In this document: positions 32,998 to 39,634 of the stretch, piece after piece
How positions within the stretch are numbered: position 1 is the stretch's first letter
How the letters are laid out: every line of letters starts with the position of its first letter
DNA from: Anaerovirgula multivorans
GTDB lineage: Bacteria > Bacillota > Clostridia > Peptostreptococcales > Natronincolaceae
Direction: 5' to 3'
DNA length: 46,250 bases
NCBI RefSeq assembly: GCF_900188145.1
Contig: NZ_FZOJ01000035.1
Span: 1 to 46,250 of the forward strand
Program-made: the position numbers and the translations under genes
The notes under the pieces: generated by a model
The model's database searches: none
The model's input: the letters and a program-made list of their open reading frames with translations, nothing else
Told to the model about the DNA's origin: nothing

Positions 32998-33400
32998 ATC
33001 ATTCATGAAAGTGTAAGAAGGAAAATATTTGCTGATGAATATGCTCCTATCCTGATTCAAAGGGAAGCAACTCCAACCTATGATAAAACTCAAAAAAGCT
33101 TTGATAAAAAGAATGTATAACTTGCAAAATAAGGTTTCCAGAGTTAATATGTGTAGTAGGAAATTGAATAAGGCCGCCATGGCTTTCAGGTGCTGCGAAC
33201 ACCTAAAAGCCAATGCAGGTACCATACTACCTAACACAGACAGCATAATGCTGTTACAGCGACCATGTATTTATTATACTTTATTATGTTATTACAAACA
33301 ATGATAATGATACAAAAGGCGCAGTGTAGGGTTATAATCAATTCTGCAGTGCGCCTTATTTATTTCCTTTCAAAAATATCTTTGAAGGAAGTTTTGTATT
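32998..33400 (+). other. gene-free stretch after the recombinases
   Basis: It begins with what may be extra recombinase-like coding debris. A hairpin at 33181-33211 (GGCTTTCAGGTG with CACCTAAAAGCC, one wobble, 7-base loop) lacks a U-run. A clear terminator follows at 33316. No gene with a ribosome site was found, although an antisense or leader RNA for the SymE-like gene could lie here. Confidence 0.4.
33316..33370 (+). terminator. intrinsic terminator after recombinase genes
   Basis: AAGGCGCAGTGTAG pairs with CTGCAGTGCGCCTT (14 positions, one mismatch, one wobble; 14-base loop), followed by a T-rich ATTTATTTCCTTTC. It separates the recombinases from the SymE-like gene. Confidence 0.7.
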
Positions 33401-33637
33401 ATGAATCGTAAAGCAGAAAAAGACTCTAGGATTTTATCAATAACAGGGCAATCCACTTATCTTTATGAGGAAGCCCCCACCATAAGACTGCATGGCAAGT
33501 GGTTGGGGAAGTTGGGTTTTAGGATAGGACAAAAGGTTTTAGTGGAAGAAGGGTACAGGCATTTGACTATATCAGTAATTACCCCTGAAGAAGAAACAGT
33601 ACAACAGAAATCAGTAGGAAATAAGAAGCGAAAGTAA
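33401..33637 (+). CDS. SymE-like toxin-family protein
   Basis: A 78-residue protein with the SymE core (PF08845, AbrB-like fold): APTIRLHGKWLGKLGFRIGQ, KVLVEEGYRHLTI. In E. coli SymE is an SOS-induced protein repressed by the antisense RNA SymR and linked to RNA cleavage or nucleoid condensation. ATG 33401 has GAAGGAAG ten bases ahead. A terminator follows at once. It lies just outside the recombinase genes, a usual place for such accessory genes. Whether an antisense RNA exists here cannot be told from sequence alone. Confidence 0.75.
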   Translation: MNRKAEKDSRILSITGQSTYLYEEAPTIRLHGKWLGKLGFRIGQKVLVEEGYRHLTISVITPEEETVQQKSVGNKKRK

Positions 33638-33642
33638 CGTGA

Positions 33643-33675
33643 AGAGGCTTGGGTAAATATGCTCGGCCTCTTTTT
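33643..33675 (+). terminator. terminator of the SymE-like gene
   Basis: AGAGGC and GCCTCT stem (6 bp) with a 17-base loop, followed by TTTTTC, five bases after the stop codon. Confidence 0.65.
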
Positions 33676-33945
33676 CGTGTTAGATATCTTCTAGTAAGAC
33701 CAAGACGAACGAATAAAGTAAGAAGTAAGTCGATGCCTATAAGGTGCTTTTGTTCGTATAAATATATTGACGAGTTATTTGAAAGTTGTTACATTTATTT
33801 CAATATGATAAATTATAGAAGTAAGATTAGAAATCCTTGTGTCTTATGAAAAAAAATTAAGATTGATGTTGATTATGTATTTCAGATTGTTTTTTGCGAT
33901 GGTTGCGTATTTTGAATAATACTATTGTGATTGCGGGGAATATAG
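33676..33945 (+). other. gene-free A/T-rich leader
   Basis: No convincing gene; the only open frame (33649-33849) starts inside the terminator and lacks a ribosome site. The promoter of the DUF4365 gene probably lies near its right end. Confidence 0.4.
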
Positions 33946-34413
33946 ATGCCTAACACAAACTGGTCTAAACTGAATAATCTGCAGCTTGGTAGATATGGTG
34001 AGTATTATGCAAAGATGGAATTTGCATCTTATGGGTTTGAAGTTTACACATCAGAAGTTGATGATCATGGAATTGATTTTATTGTAAAAAATAAAAACGG
34101 AAGATTCCTGGAGATTCAGGTTAAATCAATACGCCAAACAAATTATGTCTTTATGCAAAAGGAAAAATGGAACATAAACAATTCAGATGTTTACTTAGCA
34201 CTATTACTATTTAAAGATGGAAATTTACCAGAAGCCTATCTTATTCCTGCTTCAGCATGGAAAAATCCAAATCCACTGATTTGTGATAAGGATTATGAAG
34301 GTCTAAAAAGTAAGGCAGAGTATGGCTTGAATTTATCTAAGAAGAATATGCCCTTGCTACAACTATACAAAATTGAAGATATCATCTTGTCATTGTTAGG
34401 TAGTAATATTTAA
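33946..34413 (+). CDS. DUF4365 protein (PD-(D/E)XK nuclease-like)
   Basis: A 155-residue protein. After LNNLQLGRYGEYYAKMEFAS comes VDDHGIDFIVKNKNGRFLEI with QVKSIRQTNY, the G-x-D-x(n)-E-x-Q-V-K active-site pattern of DUF4365 and related Mrr/HJC-type nucleases. A role in DNA cleavage or in defence and mobility islands is usual for such domains. ATG 33946 with GGGGAATATAG ahead. It is 17 bp before the DUF1801 gene, so the two are co-transcribed. Family call is good; activity is inferred. Confidence 0.8.
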   Translation: MPNTNWSKLNNLQLGRYGEYYAKMEFASYGFEVYTSEVDDHGIDFIVKNKNGRFLEIQVKSIRQTNYVFMQKEKWNINNSDVYLALLLFKDGNLPEAYLIPASAWKNPNPLICDKDYEGLKSKAEYGLNLSKKNMPLLQLYKIEDIILSLLGSNI

Positions 34414-34429
34414 TGGGAGGTAAGACTAA

Positions 34430-34987
34430 ATGCGATTAGTTGATGATTACATATCCAATTTAGACGGAGTAAAAAAAGAGTGGATTGAACAGCTTGTGCA
34501 ATTTATAAGAGAAGTGTTCCCGGAACTTGAAGAAACATTTTATAATAAAATGCCTACATATAAAGGTGATGGGTACTTCATAGCTTTTGCAGCTCAAAAA
34601 AACTATTTTTCCTTTTACACTGATGACTCAAGAGTGTTACCTTTGTTAAAAGAGCTAATACCATCAGCATCAATGGGAAAAGGCTGTGCCAGAATAAAAT
34701 ACAATAACGGATTTGCTATTGATGCATTAATGGATGTATGTAAAGAAATTGTTGACTATCATAACTCAAAACGTTCTTCAACGATTACAGATTTAAAGAG
34801 TTTGAGAAAGTGGTCAAAAATACCTTCGAATGTGCAACAGATGCTTATAGATAATGTTTATTGTTCAAAATGCGGCATTACGACAATAGTTGATTATAAT
34901 ATTCAAGATGATCGGCTTGGCTTGGTTTTAAAAGGATCATGCAAAAAATGTGGTGGTAACATAGCCAGGTTTGTAGAGGATGAGTGA
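34430..34987 (+). CDS. DUF1801 (YdhG-like) protein with C-terminal zinc ribbon
   Basis: A 185-residue protein. The first 115 residues are a DUF1801 domain (EETFYNKMPTYKGDGYFIAF, QKNYFSFYTDD, MGKGCARIKYNNG), a small alpha-beta fold of unclear function that resembles frataxin. The last 50 residues form a zinc ribbon: VYCSKCGITTIVDYN and GSCKKCGGNIARF, two Cys-x-x-Cys knuckles. This pairing suggests nucleic-acid or metal binding. ATG 34430 has ATGGGAGGTAAGACTAA ahead. It is in an operon with the DUF4365 gene. Confidence 0.8.
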   Translation: MRLVDDYISNLDGVKKEWIEQLVQFIREVFPELEETFYNKMPTYKGDGYFIAFAAQKNYFSFYTDDSRVLPLLKELIPSASMGKGCARIKYNNGFAIDALMDVCKEIVDYHNSKRSSTITDLKSLRKWSKIPSNVQQMLIDNVYCSKCGITTIVDYNIQDDRLGLVLKGSCKKCGGNIARFVEDE

Positions 34988-35029
34988 ATCTAAGGAAGAG
35001 TATATCAGTAAGTATGTATGGAGGTAATT

Positions 35030-35311
35030 ATGTTAAAGAATAAGGAATATACAAATGGACAAAAGACCTATAAATTAGTTGGAAACAAGCTAACTTATTT
35101 TTTCAAGAATGGTAAAGTGAAAGCCGAGGGAATTTATGAAAATAGTCTAATGGAGGGTGAGTGGAAATTCTATCGGGAAACAGGGCAATTGTGGCAAGTA
35201 GGTAATTTTAAGAATGGGAAGAAAAATGGTACTTGGACTCGCTATGACAAGAATGATAAGCTGGAGTATTTGGAGACTTTTAAAAATGATAAAAAAGTGA
35301 AAAAAGTATAA
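35030..35311 (+). CDS. MORN-variant (YwqK-like) protein
   Basis: A 93-residue cytosolic protein built from MORN-like repeats of the YwqK type: TYFFKNGKVKAEGIYENSLM, EGEWKFYRETGQLWQVGNFK and NGKKNGTWTRYDKNDKLEYL. YwqK in Bacillus is described as an antitoxin-type immunity gene of an LXG toxin locus; here no toxin is adjacent. ATG 35030 (TATGGAGGTAATT ahead) is preferred over 35018. It follows the DUF1801 gene by 42 bp and is directly followed by the att core at 35323. Confidence 0.75.
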   Translation: MLKNKEYTNGQKTYKLVGNKLTYFFKNGKVKAEGIYENSLMEGEWKFYRETGQLWQVGNFKNGKKNGTWTRYDKNDKLEYLETFKNDKKVKKV

Positions 35312-35322
35312 AAATTGATAAA

Positions 35323-35345
35323 CACGTGGAGTGTGTGGTTCTGAT
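35323..35345 (+). other. rlmD 3'-end-like att core, copy C
   Basis: CACGTGGAGTGTGTGGTTCT and following bases encode Lys-His-Val-Glu-Cys-Val-Val-Leu-Met-Thr-Lys, then eight more residues and a stop. The sequence closely resembles the rum/rlmD integration site used by streptococcal and clostridial elements, as I recall it. It lies 11 bp after the MORN gene, and closes the segment that carries the recombinase pair. Confidence 0.6.
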
Positions 35346-35486
35346 GACGAAATGTGGCTCGGAGAGCAAAAAGTAGACTTTGATCACAAGATGTTGTGAG
35401 ATTGAATCAAAAATAAGAAATAGGGGAAAGATAGTATGATTTTCCTCTGATTAGATGATAAAGGAGGTAGGAGAGGAGGGCTATTA

Positions 35487-36404
35487 ATGGCAAAAAATGA
35501 TAATATGCTGGCAATTTTATGGATGCTTAATTCAGGAACAAAAATAACTGCAAAGCAAATAGCGGAAAAATTGGAGATAAATATACGAACCGTTTACCGT
35601 TATATTGATTCTCTATGCGCCAGTGGAGTGCCGATTATATCGGGCTCAGGTCAAAATGGCGGATATAGTTTGCTGAACAATTTTATCCAAGCCCCTTTGT
35701 GTTTTGATATAGAAGAACAAAAGGCACTTCTTCATGCTGCTGTATTTGCAAAAGAAGCAGGATATCCCTTTAGTGAGGCTTTAAACAGAGCAACTGAAAA
35801 ACTGAAATTGTATTCAAATCAAGAACAGGAAAATATTCTTAATCGCCATTTGATTGGGTTTGAAGTGATAAATCGAGATATTGCCCCTGCTGTGAAGGTG
35901 GTGTTGGAGGAATTAGAGCAATCTGTAGCAAACGAATACTCTGTAGAAATTGAATACCGCTCAAAAAATGAAGAGCAGTCTCGTCAAAGAGTGATTAACC
36001 CATATGGAATAATTTATTGGAACAATAAATGGTATACTATTGGATTTTGTCATTTGCGAGATGAAATTCGCAGCTTTCGGGTTGAACGAATTGTACAGAT
36101 AAAACAAACCAAAATGATGTTTGAACGACCTGAAGCATTTTCTGCCAAGGCATTTTTTTTACAAAATCTTTTGCCTGATCTGACCAGTAAAAATGGCATG
36201 ATTTCATTAATTATTAAGGGCAGAGCAGAGGCTTTGGATGACTTATGCATTCATTGGTTTTTAGGTCATCATCTAAAAGAGAGGACTTCAAACCAAGCAG
36301 TCTTTTTAGTTGATGAAAAAGCAATTCATGCATATGTACCTTATTTTCTTCTTTCTTACGGAAAAGCTATTCAAGTAATCGAACTGTTACGGATGGAAAA
36401 TTAA
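35487..36404 (+). CDS. YafY/WYL-family transcriptional regulator
   Basis: A 305-residue regulator: winged helix (ITAKQIAEKLEINIRTVYRY, wing SGSGQNGGYSLLNNF), then a WYL domain (EIEYRSKNEEQSRQRVINPY, NNKWYTIGFCHLRDEIRSFR with the WYT triad) and a C-terminal WCX region. TTG/ATG choice: ATG 35487 after GTAGGAGAGGAGGGCTATTA. Its last codons run into a PfpI-type fragment in another frame, so the native C-terminus may be altered. It resembles the regulator at 17568 in architecture but not closely in sequence. Target unknown; the following glutamine-amidotransferase stump is the likely former target. Confidence 0.85.
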   Translation: MAKNDNMLAILWMLNSGTKITAKQIAEKLEINIRTVYRYIDSLCASGVPIISGSGQNGGYSLLNNFIQAPLCFDIEEQKALLHAAVFAKEAGYPFSEALNRATEKLKLYSNQEQENILNRHLIGFEVINRDIAPAVKVVLEELEQSVANEYSVEIEYRSKNEEQSRQRVINPYGIIYWNNKWYTIGFCHLRDEIRSFRVERIVQIKQTKMMFERPEAFSAKAFFLQNLLPDLTSKNGMISLIIKGRAEALDDLCIHWFLGHHLKERTSNQAVFLVDEKAIHAYVPYFLLSYGKAIQVIELLRMEN

Positions 36405-36556
36405 TCACTGCTTCGGGGATAGCTCCATTGGAATTTGCTGCACATGTCTTGAAAGCTTTGGATGTGTTTTCGCCAAAAACATTAGATGTTTGGTATAAGC
36501 TCTATGAGACTCACGAATCTGATTATTTTTATGAGTTAATGAATTCAATACTATAA
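36392..36556 (+). pseudogene. C-terminal stump of DJ-1/PfpI-type protein
   Basis: About 54 codons: DGKLITASGIAPLEFAAHVL, KALDVFSPKTLDVWYKLYET, HESDYFYELMNSIL. This resembles the end of glutamine-amidotransferase-like DJ-1/PfpI proteins, which often stand behind YafY regulators. The nucleophile Cys part is gone and the piece overlaps the regulator's last codons out of frame, marking a deletion joint. Confidence 0.55.
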
Positions 36557-36735
36557 GAATATAAGTGAGGATATGTTTGTTCATTTATGGAGCGTAATTC
36601 TTTAAAAATAAGAATTTAGGTCTGTTTTAAGAAAGATTCCCTGCCGCCAAGAAACCACTAGGTCCTGATGACATCATTATTGTCTAGTCAACGCACTTAG
36701 GACTTTTAATAATATACCGGATAAAATGTTGATTT

Positions 36736-36825
36736 CCTAAATTCAAGAAAAAAAGGGGGGAGAAAGGGGGACTTCATATTTATTCTGCGAAATATTATCA
36801 TCTTTCTATCAAAAACCACATAGAG
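36736..36825 (+). repeat. dispersed ~88-bp repeat, copy 2
   Basis: CCTAAATTCAAG, G-runs, then TATTCTGCGAAATATTATCA and TCTTTCTATC. It matches 5865-5950. No coding potential. It lies 160 bp before a recombinase fragment, hinting that it belongs to the end of a recombinase-type element. Confidence 0.7.
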
Positions 36826-36982
36826 TGTGCTATTCACCTGTGCTAAACACAATATGTGGTGATAATATATTTTCGAATATCTATATATTGTATGTGTTTT
36901 CTAACAAGGACAATGCTCAAGGAGATGCAACAGGAGAGTCAATCCTTAAGCCAAAACGTGAAGCTAGGAATTCAGTACCGAT

Positions 36983-37132
36983 ATGTGCAGGTCAACCACA
37001 ATCGGCTCATTAGGAGAATTGGAAGAATATGACGAACAGCTGGCAAGAAGGCTCATTGAGAAAGTGACGATTTTCGAAGAGAAGCTTACCGTTGAATTTA
37101 AGTCGGGTGTTGAAATTAGTATAGAATCATAA
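36983..37132 (+). pseudogene. C-terminal fragment of large serine recombinase
   Basis: From ATG 36983 the frame gives LGELEEYDEQLARRLIEKVT, then IFEEKLTVEFKSGVEISIES and a stop. This is the tail of the same recombinase type as at 1393 and 21153, and is directly followed by a terminator. Only about 42 native residues remain. It marks an old element end. Confidence 0.8.
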
Positions 37133-37145
37133 AAGCATAAATGAT

Positions 37146-37188
37146 CGTCAGAGGAGAAGGAAACTTCTTTTCTGGCGGTTTTTTTGTT
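37146..37188 (+). terminator. terminator of the lost recombinase gene
   Basis: CGTCAGAGGAGAAG pairs with CTTCTTTTCTGGCG (14 positions, several wobbles; 4-base loop), followed by GTTTTTTTG. Native to the recombinase fragment that ends 14 bp ahead. Confidence 0.75.
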
Positions 37189-37239
37189 TATGATGTATAA
37201 ATTTTAGAATGCACAGAATTTATTAAGAATCATAAAATG

Positions 37240-37292
37240 TAGTTGACGATGGAAACTAAATGCATTAGAATTATAGTTGACAATGGAAACTA
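37240..37292 (+). promoter_or_regulatory. twin MarR operators and promoter
   Basis: Two copies of TAGTTGACRATGGAAACTA (37240-37258 and 37274-37292), each a TAGTT...AACTA inverted repeat, 34 bp apart. A promoter fits between them: TTGACG at 37243-37248, 17-bp spacer, TAGAAT at 37266-37271, so one operator covers the -35 and the other the start region. Autorepression by the MarR protein at 37313 is the simple reading. Confidence 0.7.
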
Positions 37293-37312
37293 AACAGGTT
37301 AGGAGGAATATA

Positions 37313-37759
37313 ATGAATAAAGAAATTCCAGATATACATGATTTATTACAAGATTTATCGTGGTACTTTGGTAACCAAGGGTTCGATGGCGAATGCTGTG
37401 AAGACTTATCTTTGGTAGAGTATATGACATTAAAGAAGGCATATGATATACAAAATATTACAATTCAGGAGCTGGGGATCTCGCTAAATATTACCAAAAG
37501 CGGGATTAGTAAAATCATAGATCGTCTTGAGAAAAAACTCTATGTATCCAGGCATCAATCTTCATCTGATGGTAGAGTATGCTGTGTATTGCCGACAGAA
37601 AAAGGAAATAATGCGATACTCAAGATATCCAATCGTTACAGTGAATATTTACAAGAGATACTTGGAGCGGTAGATGAAGAATCACTACAAAACATTAAGG
37701 ATACGCTGGAATTACTATTTAAAGCAATACAAGATAAAGGCTTTATAAAATCAAATTAA
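37313..37759 (+). CDS. MarR-family regulator of the permease operon
   Basis: A 148-residue winged-helix regulator. Core: NITIQELGISLNITKSGISK, IIDRLEKKLYVSRHQSSSDG and VCCVLPTEKG, with the MarR wing Asp-Gly-Arg. The wing contains Cys-Cys and an earlier Glu-Cys-Cys (GFDGECCEDLS), possible metal- or thiol-sensing residues. ATG 37313 follows TTAGGAGGAATATA; the frame from 37277 would translate the operator. It is 15 bp ahead of the permease gene and is its likely repressor. Confidence 0.88.
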   Translation: MNKEIPDIHDLLQDLSWYFGNQGFDGECCEDLSLVEYMTLKKAYDIQNITIQELGISLNITKSGISKIIDRLEKKLYVSRHQSSSDGRVCCVLPTEKGNNAILKISNRYSEYLQEILGAVDEESLQNIKDTLELLFKAIQDKGFIKSN

Positions 37760-37774
37760 GAAGGGGGTAGTGTA

Positions 37775-38665
37775 TTGAATACATTAATCGAAACAATCAA
37801 GTATTTTTTGTTTATTACATCTGAGTTAACCGTCCTATTTTTAGGTATAAGTACAGTTGTGGCACTGGTACTTATATACTTACCTGATGAGAAAATAAAA
37901 AAATGGATGGCAGGGAAAGGTGTTTTAGGCAATATTGTAGGTGCGATCTTTGGTTCGTTGACTCCATTTTGCGCATGCTCTACAATTCCTATGACGCTTG
38001 GTTTTTTGAAGATAGGAATACCATTTGGTGTGGTGATGTCATTTGTTATTGCATCTCCACTGTTAAATCCAATCATCATAGCAATGATGGCTGCCCTGAT
38101 GGGAATAAAAATAACGATCGTTTATTTTTTAGTTACTTTTGTCGGAGCGGTCATATTTGGAATCATTCTCGAAAAAACAGGTGGAGCCAATCTTGTCAAG
38201 AATGTAAGATTGAAATCTGGTGGTTCAGAAGAGAAGGAAGAAATTCCTGATGCTTTCAGAAAAAAAGTAAAAGTCTCATTTATGAAAGCATGGGAAGATT
38301 TCAGAGGAGTTTTAATGTATCTTCTTATTGGAGTGGGTGTTGGTGCAGCAATATATGGATATCTTCCGGAAGATTTGGTGCTTAGAATTGCAGGTCCTGA
38401 TAATCCACTGGCCATTCCAATTGCGGCCATTATTGGCGTTCCACTTTATATTCGAGCTGAGTCAGTAATACCAATAGGCTTGGCATTGATGCAAAAGGGA
38501 ATGAGTACTGGTGCAGTAATCGCACTTATCATTGGGGGAGCAGGTATGGCAATACCTGAAATGAGCATGCTTGCAGGAATCTTCAAGAAAAAGCTAGTTG
38601 GTGCAGTTGTATCGGTTATTTTTTTTACTGCTGTCATTGGTGGATTTGTTTTTAATTTAATGTAA
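37775..38665 (+). CDS. COG0701 permease (ArsP/DUF318 family)
   Basis: A 296-residue membrane permease with 8 or so helices. The family motif GSLTPFCACSTIPMTLGFLK holds Cys66 and Cys68; FVIASPLLNPIIIAMMAAL and the second-half repeat YIRAESVIPIGLALMQKGM also fit COG0701. ArsP members export trivalent organoarsenicals; other members handle unknown thiophilic substrates. TTG 37775 has AGAAGGGGGTAGTGT ahead. The Cys-rich peptide gene follows 43 bp later. The operon suggests export of a metalloid or thiol-reactive compound sensed by the MarR protein; the substrate is inference. Confidence 0.85.
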   Translation: MNTLIETIKYFLFITSELTVLFLGISTVVALVLIYLPDEKIKKWMAGKGVLGNIVGAIFGSLTPFCACSTIPMTLGFLKIGIPFGVVMSFVIASPLLNPIIIAMMAALMGIKITIVYFLVTFVGAVIFGIILEKTGGANLVKNVRLKSGGSEEKEEIPDAFRKKVKVSFMKAWEDFRGVLMYLLIGVGVGAAIYGYLPEDLVLRIAGPDNPLAIPIAAIIGVPLYIRAESVIPIGLALMQKGMSTGAVIALIIGGAGMAIPEMSMLAGIFKKKLVGAVVSVIFFTAVIGGFVFNLM

Positions 38666-38708
38666 TGGCAGTAAATAAATTATCAAAATTTGAAAGGAGA
38701 ATGTTAAA

Positions 38709-38876
38709 ATGAAAAATGAAGAAAAGAAGAAAGGTTTATTCGGAGGCTTGTTTGGAGCTAAGAAAGAAAAAGGTGGTTGCTGTAATATCGAACTGGAAGA
38801 GGATGCAGAAGAAAAAAGCGATAATGCAAACGATAGTGAAGAAACAAAGCAAGAAAATAACTCATGTTGCAGCTAA
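38709..38876 (+). CDS. 55-aa lysine/glutamate-rich peptide with two Cys-Cys pairs
   Basis: Short cytosolic peptide, ATG 38709 with TTTGAAAGGAGAATG ahead. It begins MKNEEKKKGLFGGLFGAKKE, then Gly-Gly-Cys-Cys-Asn-Ile, an acidic middle, and ends Asn-Asn-Ser-Cys-Cys-Ser. The vicinal Cys pairs could bind a soft metal or metalloid and hand it to the Cys motif of the permease. Similar peptides accompany such permeases in clostridia, as I recall. It is the last gene of the operon, before a strong terminator. Confidence 0.75.
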   Translation: MKNEEKKKGLFGGLFGAKKEKGGCCNIELEEDAEEKSDNANDSEETKQENNSCCS

Positions 38877-38949
38877 ATGGTTCTAAAGGGAGATTTTGTG
38901 AATTGATAGTAAATGAAAAATCAATTTAAAACTATATAGTACGCATTTG

Positions 38950-38985
38950 CGCTATTCATGAATTATCATGAATGGCGTTCTTTTA
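38950..38985 (+). terminator. terminator of the permease operon
   Basis: CGCTATTCATGA pairs with TCATGAATGGCG (12 bp, one wobble, loop ATTA) and is followed by TTCTTTTAC. It lies 74 bp after the peptide stop. Confidence 0.8.
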
Positions 38986-38998
38986 CTATATATTTTGT

Positions 38999-39464
38999 TG
39001 ACATGTTCTCTCATACCTCGCTTCCTCAAAAATCAGCAAAAAACCGATTGATATGTTTCCACATACGTCGGGTGCAAAAATCATCCTCTGACATCAAAGC
39101 TGTCCTCTCGTGCCACGTTGAGACGGTTGTACTTCTTTCCCACAAAAAAGCAGATAGTCATATCAACGTAAATGTGGAGTTTGGCGAGGGTGAAGGGAAA
39201 ATCCCTGTGGGTAAGATTCTTGAAAAAGCAGAGGATCAGAGACCAAACGAAAGAGTTACCTATAATATGATACAAGAATATATAGAAAACAAGTATGGTT
39301 TCAAAGTGCATACAGCTTATATCGCAGAAGTAAAAAGGGATTTGGGGTTACCAATGTTTGATGCTCCAAATGCAGTAGAGGAATTGAAAAATTCCAAAAA
39401 CCATCCAACGCCTGAAAAGATGGAAGCAATCAAAGATGCGTTGAAGCATTTTGGTATAATATAA
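38999..39464 (+). pseudogene. rlmD-type 3' fragment with conserved C-terminal extension
   Basis: It reads VDMFSHTS, then again IDMFPHTS in another frame 50 bp on, then (from 39112) HVETVVLLSHKKADSHINVN, VEFGEGEGKIPVGKILEKAE, a helical segment (YNMIQEYIENKYGFKVHTAY) and AEVKRDLGLPMFDAPNAVEE, ending at 39464. The first part resembles the RlmD C-terminus (D-M-F-P-H-T...H-V-E-T/C-V-V), here duplicated and broken; the rest is an extension widely seen in clostridial mobile DNA. The extension may still be translated, but no start with a ribosome site is seen. It includes att core D at 39114-39136. Confidence 0.65.
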
Positions 39465-39518
39465 TTGATTGGATCAAATCACATAAATAATGGGTTTTAA
39501 TAAAATATCATATTATTA

Positions 39519-39568
39519 GAGGCTAAGTCTGAGTCAATAAAATGGCACGTAAACTTAGCCTCTTTTTT
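39519..39568 (+). terminator. intrinsic terminator
   Basis: GAGGCTAAGT and ACTTAGCCTC form a perfect 10-bp stem with a 24-base loop, followed by TTTTTT. It ends transcription ahead of the RhuM gene. Confidence 0.85.
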
Positions 39569-39634
39569 GTATAATACTGGGAATATTTTGATGAAACGTG
39601 TATAATAAAAGAAAAGTGTGCAAGGAGTATGAAT

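Noticed and set aside
33649..33849. Plus-strand open frame of 66 codons
   Set aside because: Starts within the loop of the SymE-gene terminator and has no ribosome site or recognisable product.
36825..37013. Plus-strand open frame of 62 codons
   Set aside because: Starts at the edge of a dispersed repeat and ends inside the recombinase tail in another frame.
38958..38998. Start of the long open frame leading into the rlmD-type fragment
   Set aside because: Its first ATG lies within the terminator hairpin of the permease operon, so translation from there is unlikely.
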